Positions 36,734 to 48,772 of a stretch of 64,000 nucleotides of DNA are shown piece by piece. How positions within the stretch are numbered: the stretch's first letter is position 1; every line of letters begins with the position of its first letter. The translations under genes were made by a program, and so were the position numbers. The stretch covers positions 868,001 through 932,000 of the forward strand of contig SMMW01000149.1 in NCBI GenBank assembly GCA_004794655.1, in the 5' to 3' direction. The DNA comes from Marisa cornuarietis (taxonomy: Eukaryota; Mollusca; Gastropoda; Architaenioglossa; Ampullariidae). The notes below the pieces were generated by a model, which was given only the letters and a program-made list of their open reading frames with translations, ran no database searches and was not told the DNA's origin.

Positions 36734-37654
36734 TACTTTTGCAACGCAATCACGTCTCTCGATCGATGAAGCTAGTCATCCAAATTGTTTTCCGGTTTGC
36801 AGCAGCGAATAACAAACAAACTTATAATCATTGCATATATTTAAATATATTTCTTCTACATGTGTCCCCATAAGAATAAATACAGTGGACTGCTACTGCG
36901 GCTTTAAAAAATTCTTTTTTTATTTGACAGAAGATTTTCCATATCGAAGAATGCGGAATCATAAGTTGCTACGAAGTTGTTTGAAAATGGACGCTAAAGA
37001 CATTTGCACAACGAAGAATAGTATGACGGTTGATGTCATATAGATGTAAAAAGACTTCATTTTACAAATGTGTTTTGTGAAGCAAACTACAGATGCATTA
37101 TCAGCATAAAACTGTCCTTTCTTATTTATTTGTCGAAATTTGCAGATCCTATTTAACTGTGGGTTTTCACGAACGGAACAAATTAACTTGGCATAAATAA
37201 GAAGGTGATACAGAAGAGATATTTTATTTAACTTACGATTATCATCAACTGTATTATTCTTAAGCAAGAGTGAGCACCTTCCTGTTAAGAGTGTGGTTAT
37301 GTTGCACTCTGGAGAATATCATGGTTTAATACATTGTTGTAATTAGGCCTATTGCACGTTATGGGACAAACCTATAAGTATCCCATACATCATTGATCGA
37401 AACATCGTTATACGGCGTTTGACTGTAGTCATTTTTATAAATGCACCCCCATCATCTGGTGGCAACGATTCTCCGATACAAATATCTGCTTATTATTATT
37501 ATGCTTGCCATCAAAACAAACTATAAAAACAAAACATAAAATAAGATCATGAAGTACTTTCAGACAGTGGTTGCAAGGATCATTTTTATTATTGCTGAAA
37601 ATTATCAAAAAGTTCCAATATTTCAAATCATCAATATTATTAATTTGTTTACAG
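36734..37654. promoter_or_regulatory. divergent intergenic region between endophilin-B and the unrecognised gene
   Basis: The region separates the endophilin-B start codon (minus) from the first recognised coding exon of the plus-strand gene. Both promoters and 5' UTR exons probably lie here. No TATA box, CpG cluster or other element can be assigned with confidence. Confidence 0.35.
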
Positions 37655-37672
37655 TTTGATGACGCATCCACG

Positions 37673-40600
37673 ATGGATATTTCAAAAATTCTGGAGTTCC
37701 ACCAAAAGGTGATGATGTCCAGTAAATGCAAGCAAGAAGTAGATGAAACGTCATGTGGCCCCTTATGCCAACACCCTGCATGTTGGGACTCTAATCAGCG
37801 CCGTGAGAGAGGAATACCACACATTTGCATGACCCAGGCAAAGAAAGACACTAAAGAAACTGGTAAGTACATGTAGTTTTTAATGTGCAGCCTAGAGCCA
37901 TGTAAAACTAGTCAGTTTGATACCCATGTAAACCAATATATTTCTCCCAGTTGACCCAGCTGTGGAATGGGTACCTGATGCCTTAGAGGGATGGAGAAGG
38001 TGAGGCACCAATAGAGAGATGGGCATGCCTCTCCCCATATGTAAGCTGGCACTGATAAAAAGTGTAGTCTTTAAGATCTCACTCAACCAGGAACATATAC
38101 ATATGTCTGTGACAGCAACCGTAAGTTCATGAGACTAACCATAAAGACACCAACAGAACAGAGTTTGTATCATAAGATATGACAGAAACATCTTGTTTAG
38201 TTACATTTTAGCATGTATGTCAAGTATTTTATTTGCTTTTATTACAATTAAATAAATATTACGTCGTTAGAGTGGTTTAGAGCAGTCTGGACACTTCCAA
38301 TGTTGCAGATTTTCCAACAGTCAAATTTTACAACTTTTTAAATGACTACGGAGAAGGCCAGGTACCCTCCCATGCCCATATTACTGGAGCCCAGCATAAG
38401 TCACCTCGAGCATATCAGCCCACTGCTCAACACTCGACAGGGTGGCCTACTCAGAACACTTTATTAAGCACAAGGTTACCATGTTGCCTACATTTCACCG
38501 TACAATATTGCTTTTTGCATTTGAGTGTGCCCACATAATAAGTATCAATGAATCTAAGATAAAAAAAATTCTATTGTTAATCAATTTTTTTTGTCAATTC
38601 CCCCTCCGCCCCAACAGCTTGACCATGGCTGCACCATATTCATCACCTGCTTTGAGTGATGTAGACAGGGATTTAAAGACCACATCACAAGTGCATTTCG
38701 TGGAGGTACAGGAAGTGTTTGATGAGCAAGAGCTAAACAGTACATGGGATGAAACCTTTGTGACAAAGAAATGTATGGTCTGGGTGCCCAGCTCAACTAG
38801 ATCATCTGTGGAAAAGAGAAATAAAAGTGAAACTGCCAGGTGAGGGAAAGATTTTATGGTTTACCTCTACAAAAATAACTTACATTAACTGATAGTAGCT
38901 CATGCTAAGAGAACTTACTGAAGGGTATATGTGCACCCCTATATCTTTGTGGCAGATCATGGAATGGAAAGTCAGGTCCTAGGATCTTGTCTCCAAAGGA
39001 TTTGACAGAAGCTATGGTACCTATCGAAGTGAAGCAGAAGAGAGAAAAAACCATACTGGTAATGAAAGCTCTGAACATCATTTTATCCAATCTTGATGGT
39101 GGTGGGGGTGGGGGTGAGGGGTGGGTTAAAAAGCAGTTTGAAACTTGGATGTCATGTGAATATTTGAGACAAAACTGCTTAAGCCATTTTACTTTTTTCT
39201 TTTACAAGACTAAGTGAATAAAAGCAAAAGGTAACTGGTCTTCAGCATAGCCTGGAAATGAATCTTTATATTTAGTTTCAATGATATCTGTTACTATAAA
39301 CATATCTCTTGAACAGGAAATCCAATAACTGTTTAATATTGTCTCTGGTCTCATTCAAAAGTAAAATTTGTCACAACAACATCCATCAGAACGGCCCGAG
39401 TAGCTTCTTTAGTGCTGCTTTATCTCAAAGCAATTACAGCAGCTATAGTTTGCTTATACTGTTGTAATCAAAAGTATTTTGTGTGAATCAATTAACTTTG
39501 CTTGCAGTTTGATGAGTGGCCAGTTTTGAAGGTAAACACTTGCTGTAGATATGGTTTTTAACCACTGTAATAGGTTTGTACTCAAGGACTGTTTCTCTTG
39601 CCTCTGCTATAGTTCACAATTTGTAAACCCATGTACCTATCTTTTCCAAAATAACTGGAGGCTTGTGGGTTTGTGGTCATGCCATTCCAATAATGGTCTA
39701 TTGTTACTACGTATTATGCTTGTATGCAGTGGACATCATACTATAGTCTCTGTTTCCCTTGCACGTATGTCAGAATTATCTGCTTTTTTACTTTATCAGT
39801 TAATCAAATCATTGAGTTTATATCACAATTACCAAACTCATTTTTACTATTGTATTAACTGCACATCAGCTGTTTTAGATCCATTTCTGGTATATATTGT
39901 ACATCTTGTATTGCTATCACCATCACAGTTCACTCCTAATACACTTTGCTGTGGACAGTGTGCTATAAATGCACTGTTTTTCCATATAAATATGGTAGTA
40001 TGGCATTGGATGCCCGCTTCCCCTCAAAACACACACACACACAGAGGGGGGCTGCCACAATATCGAAGGGGTTTGCTTGTCCAGCAACCCTGTGCCCTGT
40101 GACTCACCTGGAGAGAGGGAGATGGGTGGAAGCTGTATTGCAACAGGGGAAGGTAGCTGGAGTACCTTGAGAAGACTTGGGGGGGGGGTTAGGAAAATAA
40201 TAAGAGGGAATGGGAAAGGACAGAGGTCAGTCAGTACCCATTGAGGAGATCACAGATTGATAGATTGTGTATGTTTCACCTTAATTACCAGCACCATAAA
40301 CTGGCACCTGTTGGAAAGAGCTGTCAACACCCACAATTGTGTTGAGTGTTGTAGTGAGGAGTGGAAGACTAGGCAAGCAACCCCATCCCCCACCCCATCT
40401 CCCCTATTACATAAATTTCAAGATGTAAGCCGTCATATGGTTATGAAACACATCACATACATAATTGTCACTTTCCTGGTGTTTGGGAGAATGCACTTAA
40501 CAGTGGATTGTATTTTTGGACAATGCATTTGGAGATATTTTTCCCTTCATGTTCTGCACAAATATTCTAGAGACATATTTTTGTTCTTTTTGACTGTGGT

Positions 40601-43600
40601 CTTTTTATGTTTTAGCTTACTACCTTCTTCCCATAGCCTTATTTAATTCTGATAGTATGTAAAGTGTTAAAGCTTTTTTATGAACTTTTTTGTTACGATC
40701 ATCACAGACCAAAAAAGTGAGATAATGAGCTCACAGAACAACAAGTTAAAAAGTTTTTTTAATTAAACTGTGTGATACATAGTTTGACACAAGTGTATAC
40801 AAAGTGTCAATTTCTTGTTCACTTATTATTTCATTTTCTACATGTTTCACATTTATAAATGGCCAATTAATCAGAATGAATGTCTTCTGGGCCAAATGGT
40901 TGGAAGGTCATTTATTTTTAATTTTTTAAAAGCCATAAATAATGCTTAAAAGAAGTCTTACATGCATTTCAACACTCAATGTCATGGAAATATTGTTTAT
41001 CAAAAATTCATTTAAGACTTTTTTTTGATAGCAGAAGAAGCAGTCTTTGTCAAAGATACCAGTTCTCAGGAGGCCACTTTACCCTCAAACACCTTACACT
41101 GGTGCTCCTAAACCTGACTTTGACTCAGATGGGTAAGTGAAAAGCTGTTATTGGTAATGCATAATGTACATTCATTCTGTAGCCTTTCATTTATTTATCA
41201 AATTATGACAATAGTTTTATCCTTTTTTGAAGAATCATATAATGGTCTTTCACACATATATTCATTAAGCTGTGAGCTTTCATGTGCATCACTAACAGGT
41301 AATAGACTATATGTAGTGTGTCAATAATAAAAGCTTGCTTTAAAACATGCAGTGTGAAGTTGTTTGAGAAGACATGCTTTCCAAAGTTCTGTATCATAAA
41401 AAAATTAATTCTTTTGTTTGCGTTTCCTAGCTGCATAGACTGCATACGTGAGCAGATCTTACAAAGGTTTCTAAGCAGTACTGAAATCTGAGTGTATAGA
41501 TAGGCTAGCAGTGATCATTTTGACAGTCTGCATGAAAAGGAATACATATATACATGTTTTTTACATTTAATTTTGGTTGCTGTGTCAGTATAGAGCATTT
41601 GATTCTATTTAGTATCATTGGAGTTGATTTTGCATGATTTTAGTGCATAAAAGAAATTCTTTTCAGCAAAGACAAACTACATTATTAATACTTAGAACGT
41701 GATGTTGAAATAAAATGCTAAGTCAGAAGAATGCATCTATTTTAATTATTCTAAATTTATTTATTACATTGAAATAATAAATTTGTGCTGACTCTTTATT
41801 GATGATATAGCTGCATTTGTAATATTTCACAGACAAAACATAAAGCATCTAACAAAACATCATGAAATAATTAAAGGCCATTTACGTTAATAAAAAACGG
41901 AGATTAAAGTGTTCAGTGATTTTATCTGGGCTGACTACTGATGCATTGTAGATCATGTACCAGTAAAAGAGTTGTTCATGTTGAACTTGACTTTAATTTG
42001 ATGTCAAGCCAAATAATGAAGTGTTCAGTCTTATCAAAATTTTAAAAAGTTTGAATGTTCTTCATATGAAGATTGAGCGATAGGTTTCATATTGAAATAT
42101 ACAAGTTAAAGACAAAATATAAAAAAGAAATCTTGTTTCTGAACCATTTAAAGACACAATTGTTGGAAGATAATATAGCGAGCTTTAGAAAGCAGTATAC
42201 TAATAAAGTTAAAGACAAAATATCTAATCCAAAAAATCCCTTCTCTTTTCTCAGTCACTTTAAAAACACAGTTGTTTGAAAATATTGGGTGAAACACATT
42301 AAATAGCTAGCTTTTGTGTGCATTGTACACTAATAAAGAAATGGCCGGTGTGTTTGATTTTTGCTGCAACATGGCTGCTGGCTTATTCATGCTTTGTAGA
42401 ATCAGAGAACTATTGGGCTTGCCACACGATGCACTAGTGCAAGTATTGGACCACACGAAAAGAAGGTGAGCAGGGTTCAAATCTGCACTTTGTTACTTCT
42501 TACTAAAGTAAGCGCCATCATTTCGTTCAGATGGGAAATGTGTAACATCGTTGGACAGTTATAAGTGAATGCCCAAATGTGAAGTCTAATGAGTTAATGT
42601 AGTATACATTTGGCAAAAGAAAAGCTAATAGTCTCATGAAATTTGTTTGTGTGTAAATAGAAAGTACAGGATCCTGAAGTATTTATATTGCTTAATTTGG
42701 TCTTTCTTCACACCCCAATTAGATAAAAGTTATATCACACACACACACACACATAAACGTAGAGCATATATATTATGATATTTCAAGTGGGAAAAAATTT
42801 AAATTTTGTAAGTAACAAAAGACTTGTAAAAACACTGTTTTTTTATGAAGCATTCCATTGACAAAAACTAGCCATCAAAACAGCCTGTGTGTCTAGCAAG
42901 CCATTTGTCCTTGAACTGGTAAGATATGCAGATGTTTTCCTTAAAAATAATGGCCAAGATATTAACAATACTGCATAGCTGATCTCAAACAGTGCCAGAA
43001 TTAGATATTGCATGAACAAGACCAAATGCCCCTGAAAAGTAAAATAATCTGGTTTCTTGCTGGTGCCCTTGCAACTGACAACATTTCCATTTTTCAGAAT
43101 AATTTAACTTGCATGTTAACACTGTGACAGTTGAAATGTGATCTGCACTGTTTATAAAGGATGCATTTAAACTGGCCCAGAGCTGAAAATAAATCTTTTC
43201 ATTTCTTTTGCACATGACATTTTTGAAACAATTGCATGAATGGGAAATGTTCACTGGGGGTGATATTTCAGGCTGTATTTCTCGCTTTTTCTGTATTTAG
43301 GTATGTGCCTCTGTGTGAGTGTATTTGTGCATGTGTGTGGCGTGCACATACACATACAGAATTTTGGGTGTTTACATGTGTATATTTGTCTCCTTTCTTT
43401 ATCTGGAAAGGGGAGAAAACTTGGTAAGCAACCAGCCAATGTCAGAAAGTAACATGCATAACAATTATTGTTTTCCCCTGTGTCCTGAACAGATTGTAAA
43501 CTTGTGAGTATTTTAAAAGTCCTGATCTATTTCTGTATGTGTGTGTGTGTGTCTTCTGATGTCAGTAGATTACAATTTATTCTCAGTTTCACTTTTTTTG

Positions 43601-46600
43601 ATTGTTTAACACTCCTGCTCTCATTACGCATATCAGTGACCTAGTCTCCAAGGAAAGAATCCATGGCATCATCCAAGAAGTTCTTGCCAGTGCTCAGGCT
43701 GGACCTACTGGAATAAAGGAGAGCATGTCATTTACCTCAGGATTTGGCACAAGTGATGTCTTCCTACAACAGAAGGTGTCTCTCTACCCATCAAGGCAGA
43801 AAAACATCCGTGGTACCTATGCCTTGCAGCAAAAGCCAGTTTTTCAGATGGATTGTGATGATGGAGAAAGCAGTGAATATTCAGCAAGAAATGAAAGTAG
43901 AAACAATGTGTGTTCCCCCTCAGGAGATTTTTTTCTGACAGGGCTACCTCATTACAAGAATATAGTGCCAGGAATTGTAGGTAAGCTGTGGTAAATTTAG
44001 GTAAAGTATATGTAAATGAATTATAAATGTCCAGTGAAATAGGAAAAAAGATCAGAATTAAAAACTGCTCAGTACACTGAAGTATATTCGGGGATGTTAT
44101 GTGCTTAAAGGAATAATTGTAAAGGGCAAAGAAATAAGACAACTCTTGCCTGCTGATTTGTTTTTCCTGATAGTACTTTGTTCAGTGAACGGAGGACAAT
44201 CCAGCCACAGGCTACAGTTCAAAAGATTAACATAGTGCTATACTTTTTAAAATAAAGTCATTTCCTGTTTCACCTTCATACAGAAGAAAAAGGCACTCAC
44301 TTTAATCTCAGAAGGAAAGTTGCTTAAACTGATCTGCACATTAAACCACAGGCAAAGAACAGTCAGCCCAAGAGACTGAGTCCCAGGCTGACCTACCACA
44401 CCTACTACGAAGAAAGATTCCTTCAGTCTCTCTTGGACTTCCAGAATTACCACGTGGTCTGCAACAGACACGTGCTTTTGTGTATAAAAATAAGCATCAG
44501 CTTGACTTCACACTGGGTGAGAGAGCTGTGTTTGTGTTAGCCTGCCTGTGTTAACATGTTTATGTGAACTTTATTTCACATAAGCGTACTTTAGGTGCAT
44601 CAATTTTAACAATGGAAAAAACACTGTTATTCAAGCACAGCATAGTTTAGAAACAAAAAACCCCAACTCATTTCATAGCATAGGATTTGAATTTCATAAG
44701 TAAAAATGCACTATCCATTGTGATCAACTCCTATCTGCCATCCGCACAATGACATAATGGATGATTTTGCTGCTTTTGTGGGAAAAGATGATGATTCCAG
44801 TAATATTAAACATTCATATACAAAAAGACGCCTTAGTTTTTTAAAGTATAAAGAAGGCAATTAGCCTTATCTTAATTAATCATTATCATTAAATGTCAGT
44901 TTTATGACCGACTTCAAATCATAAAAATTTTCTTTTCTGGGTTGAATCAGTACCGGTCCCAACACCACCTCAGAGTGTACGCAGCACAGAAAGCATCGGA
45001 TCTGGCCATGGGACCACAATACAAGTCAATTTGCCATCTGCATCCGATATTAAAGATGCTGACCCTCATCAAGAGGTGATGGTGTCTGCTGTAAATGAAA
45101 ATAATGTATGTAATAGCTGTCACTGTATGATTAACTCACTCAATATGGATGAATCAACACAAATGAGCTGTAGTTATGAAGGTGATCGCAACTGCAGGTG
45201 CAAACTGTATAGGAAGAGTTAAAATTAGAGAAATATAAAGCTATTACAGAAATATAATTAGAGTATTACTGCAAGGATAAAAACTGCATTGCACGATAAG
45301 AAAGAGAAATGTTTTATAACATGCATGAAAGACATATTAGTAACTAAAAGTAGGAAGGTACAAGAAACTGCTGTTTCACTTTCTTAAAGGATCATGGTAG
45401 TATATTCCTTGTATTCCCTTGTTTGTAGCAATTGGAAAAAATACCACAGGTGATATCTACATCACAGTCTCTTTATCTGCCTACGGTGGGCTCACCACTC
45501 ATAGACAGTTCACATTCAGAGCAGCCAGTCCTGCCAGTGTCAAGTGAAAAACACCTATCCCATTCTCACGAGGGACAAGCATTGAGAACAAGTCATGGTC
45601 CTTTAGCATCGAAAGGGGCTGCAGGTAAGAGAATTTTCGACCATTGTGTAGCTCTGTTCTCCTGTAATCTTAAACTTTAATATTTAAAAGTTTCCTCCAC
45701 ATTTGCATTTGTGAATTAAGTTGAAAGTGCACCTATATTTAAACTGAAGGTGATATGAAATGACTTTTCTGTGTGCTTAAAAGGTCTCAGCATGATCAAC
45801 GAGACAGCCCAGGAGATTGATCAGTCCCTGACAACAACGGAGGGCAAGAACTCTCCATTTAGAGAGCCTCTTTTACAGGCTCCATCTTCTTTGAAAGAAG
45901 AAGAGATGGTTCTCCCTATGCCAGAATATGGAGCTACTGTGATAGCTGCAGACTATTGGCCACAGGTGACAGAATCAACCTACGAAACCATCAGCAATGA
46001 TGTGAGGTCAAGGTCTGCAGCTGGCACAGTCAGTGATGCAGAAAGGGGCATCACGACTGAGCACGGAGTGCCTGCACATCGAGCACACTCAGGTCCAAGT
46101 ATTCGAAGGTCTGAAAGCACCATTCTTGCCAAAAAGATCATGGCTGAAGCAGCCTCAGTAGCAGCTGCCCCACCTCCACCCCCACCCTCGCCTGAGCCAA
46201 AAGAGTTTCCTGAGAGAACAAGCAGCCAAAGCTTGAGAGATAACAAATCTGGGGACTTGTCATTGGCGGGCCTTGTGCTGGAGCAGAATGCATCTCAAGA
46301 ATCTGAAAATCCAAGAGAATTCTCACAAGGGAAAAACCTTGGTCAGCCCTCTGGCATGGAAGATAAATCTTTGTCACACAATAACTCTGCAGTTGGACAT
46401 GTGGAGCAGGGTTCAAACCCACTGAGTATCCTTCCATCTGAAACAGCTACTTCAAGCAGGACCTCATCTGCCATATTACCAAGTCCTGATATTGGTTCCC
46501 CTGTGCACCTTAGTTCTTCAATGGGTCCCAAGAAGACTGGTGCTACCAAGAAGAAAAGAGACAAGAAAAAGATGAAAAGTACAAAATGTACAGAAGACTC

Positions 46601-46703
46601 TAGTCCAAGGAAAGACAGTGCTGAGATGAAGTTATTGAAGGAAGAGGGTTCGGAATCAAGTGCTTTCTTAAGCAGTAGCTTGGATCCAGCACTGAAGAAT
46701 TAG
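37673..46703 (+). CDS. unrecognised large disordered protein, about 793 aa, nine or ten exons
   Basis: Exons are 37673..37862, 38321..38474, 38618..38839, 38956..39058, 41035..41132, 43637..43980, 44951..45105, 45429..45624 and 45784..46703. Every junction has GT-AG ends and matching phase, giving 793 aa. I do not recognise the family. The N-terminus has a Cys/His-rich stretch (CKQEVDETSCGPLCQHPACW) and a FYNFLNDYGEGQVPSHAH segment. The middle has TKKCMVWVPS, DLTEAMVPIEVKQKREK and SKERIHGIIQEVLASAQ, a possible helix. The C-terminal 300 residues are Ser/Pro-rich with six prolines in a row, IRRSESTILAKKIMAEAASV, and a Lys-rich GATKKKRDKKKMKS block that could be a nuclear signal. There is no signal peptide or membrane segment. 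The exon carrying the start begins after an acceptor at 37655, so earlier coding exons are possible. Exon 7 could end instead at 45075. A 24-nt optional exon is at 39508. The poly(A) signal is at 47635. Confidence 0.72.
39508..39531 (+). other. candidate 24-nt microexon of the unrecognised gene
   Basis: The block encodes FDEWPVLK in phase 0, between a tttgcttgcag acceptor (two TGC triplets) and an AAG|gtaaac donor. The exons on either side (ending 39058, starting 41035) also join in phase 0, so it can be included or skipped without changing frame. Confidence 0.55.
39532..41034 (+). other. intron of the unrecognised gene
   Basis: AT-rich first part; 40015-40420 is GC-richer with (CA)n, a G-run near 40180 and a ccccatcccccaccccatct run at about 40380, possibly a decayed repeat that I cannot classify. 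Confidence 0.6.
42105..42339. repeat. tandem duplication, unit about 103-131 bp
   Basis: Both copies (42105-42207 and 42208-42339) begin gttaaagacaaaatat and end actaataaag, with atttaaagacacaattgtt / ctttaaaaacacagttgttt and agcgagctttagaaagca / tagctagcttttgtg between. Confidence 0.75.
42434..42495 (+). mobile_element. possible tRNA-derived SINE head
   Basis: Has an A-box-like tagtgcaagtattgg and, about 30 bases later, a B-box-like gggttcaaatctgc. The body cannot be aligned with the other SINEs in the window. Confidence 0.35.
43981..44950 (+). other. intron of the unrecognised gene
   Basis: Donor GTAG|gtaagc, acceptor gttgaatcag. No repeat or other feature identified. Confidence 0.75.
45106..45428 (+). 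other. intron of the unrecognised gene
   Basis: Donor AAT|gtatgt (or GAG|gtgatg at 45076; both phase 0), acceptor tgtttgtag. The frame stays open to a stop at 45222 if unspliced, which would give a truncated product. Confidence 0.6.
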
Positions 46704-47660
46704 AAAAATAAGTTTGTTCATACACCATAGATTTCAATGAATCAATCTTTATATTGTCTGTATAAAGGAAAAGACAGAAATGTGTCTTTGGTTCACATAA
46801 TAACACTTACAAATGAAGACATCTTGTCACATGTTGAGCACACACACACAAACACACACTCATTCTAAACACAATTATGGGAAGCTAAACAAAATAATGC
46901 TTAGAAAATACATTATTCAGTGATGATGGCTGGTGGCACAAAGGACCTCTGGCATGAATTTCTTTGAGCAAATGGTACTTTGTAGTGCCTTCCAGACAAC
47001 AGCTAAAAGCTGGGATGGAGAAGGTGTAGGTTCTGTACCAGGATGATTTGCTATCTTTCTGACCATATGGAGATACAATTAAGTCAGAGAGTGGTGGTTG
47101 TGTTATGAGTGGGTTTAGCTGCGCATCTCTTAAATACACTGACAGTTGGTCAATAGAAACTCTTCCTGGAAAATCTGAAAATAGTACCAGTTGCAAATAC
47201 TCTCAAAAGTAATCATTGAATTAGCCTCATTCTAGGGCTTTGGAATGAAACTTAAAAACGAAATACAGAACCCAAAATGTATAAAGTACCAAACATATTT
47301 TTTTTTATTATTCTTTGAGAAATCTTTGAAAGACACTGTTTTTGTCCATTTGTTAATATACTTGTACTACTAGTTTAAAATTATGTGTTTAACTGAGAAG
47401 TTCTAATTAAGAGTTTGATTTTCCGACAAAATTTGACACACAATAAATAACTATTCAAGATCGGTATCAATGTTTTGATAGGTGCATATAAGTTAGGCTG
47501 TTTTAAATATGGTATATTATCCTACTGTATTTTAAGAATTTTACTGTAATTTTAAAATTTGTAACAATATTTGAAGTTAGAACTTGTCATTGGTGTATTT
47601 TGCACATTTTGCTCTTTTGCATCTTATATGACCCAATAAAATATGTAATCAGCTCAGTGG
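46704..47660 (+). other. probable 3' UTR of the unrecognised gene
   Basis: AT-rich sequence after the stop, with a short (CA)n at about 46840-46860. An open minus-strand frame lies inside (46885-47174; see findings). Confidence 0.5.
47635..47640 (+). terminator. poly(A) signal AATAAA
   Basis: Canonical hexamer about 930 bases beyond the stop of the unrecognised gene, followed by a GT-rich stretch (gtggatgtgttgtgtaagtg). Confidence 0.6.
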
Positions 47661-48772
47661 ATGTGTTGTGTAAGTGACATTGTTAACGCTGTAATTATTT
47701 TAAATTTATAAAATATACTCTGGCAGTACAGTATAGCATATATGTTTTACATTTTTTGTTAAATATAATTGATGGTGTTGAGTCAATGTGTTTAGGTTGC
47801 GGAAGGGGTGGGAAGGGCATATATAGTTATTTGCAGATTTATCTCGTTTGTGGCGCAGCACCCCTAGCTCCTGAGGGCTGACTGTATAATTCACACATCT
47901 GAAAGTTAAATTCAGTAGTATGGTATTTGAAGCAGTGACGTTTTCTCAAGCATTGACTGATGAGTAATAATGCCAATACTAGCTGGCTGTAGCGTTATGG
48001 AAAAGTGATAATAAACGAGAGGTAAATAGAGGCAGAGAAGGATATATTTTATTGCTTCTGAGAATAATCTGAAGATATTTTTAAATGGGTTGTGGGAATG
48101 TAAATGTAAGCTATGGGTATAGGAACTAGGAAGTGAAAAAAAGATTATTAATGCACAAGAAAACATGAAGGTAACGCTCTGGCTCCCAGTCACACTTCTG
48201 TCTCCCTGCAGTGGAAGACGCAAACAAGAAGCGCACTGGAGTCAGGGCCTTCACAAACGCTGCGCCTAAGCTGTGGAATGCTCTGCGCCATCGTCACTGT
48301 CAACCGTCACCTCAGCAACCACGTTTCGGAAGACTGATGACTCATTTGTTTACTTAAGACGGACTTCAACAACCAAGCACCACTTCTGTCTTTATTAATT
48401 TTTTTTACTTTCCTGTTGTTTCATTTATTCCTTCTCTTCTGTTTCTGCTGCGCTATGAGCATTCTTTTGAATGGATACCTGCGTGTGGACATCATCATCA
48501 TTCGAAGTACAAATCGAGTGACGAACGGGAAGTAACTCTGACTTCCGGAAGTGCTAACGTCTTTCGATTTTAGAACACGTATCACCACGTAACGCTGAGT
48601 AGATCTCCAATAATAATGAGGTATGTTTGAAACCTTTAGAATATAAACTTAACCTTACTACTAGAAGGTGATAGTTTGAGTATAAAATATGTGACTGTAG
48701 ATGAAAAGGTTTCATTCACTTTCTGTCAGTTTTCATACGAACTCATAACATCCACTCTGTTTTTCTTTCTCG
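47661..48772. other. intergenic DNA before the torsin gene
   Basis: Holds a LINE C-terminal remnant (48211-48360). A possible 5' UTR intron of the torsin gene could run from GAG|gtatgt at 48614 to ttctgtcag at about 48730. Confidence 0.45.
48211..48360 (+). mobile_element. LINE 3'-end ORF remnant
   Basis: One frame reads VRAFTNAAPKLWNAL, then after some decay FGRLMTHLF. This is the C-terminal signature of many non-LTR retrotransposon polymerases (RAF..AAP.LWN.LP ... FK..LKTHLF). Only the last 50 or so codons are left. Confidence 0.75.

Larger units (their letters stand above)
41133..43636 (+). other. intron of the unrecognised gene with duplication and SINE-like head
   Basis: Contains a tandem duplication (42105-42339), a possible tRNA-like promoter (42434-42490) and short (CA)n and (GT)n tracts. 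Nothing else seen. Confidence 0.7.

Noticed and set aside
39551..40102. 183-aa plus-strand frame in an intron
   Set aside because: Low-quality hydrophobic translation of AT-rich intron ending in a CA repeat; no splice sites in matching phase and no recognised domain.
45980..46564. Several minus-strand frames
   Set aside because: They mirror the last exon of the unrecognised plus-strand gene and have no splice or family support.
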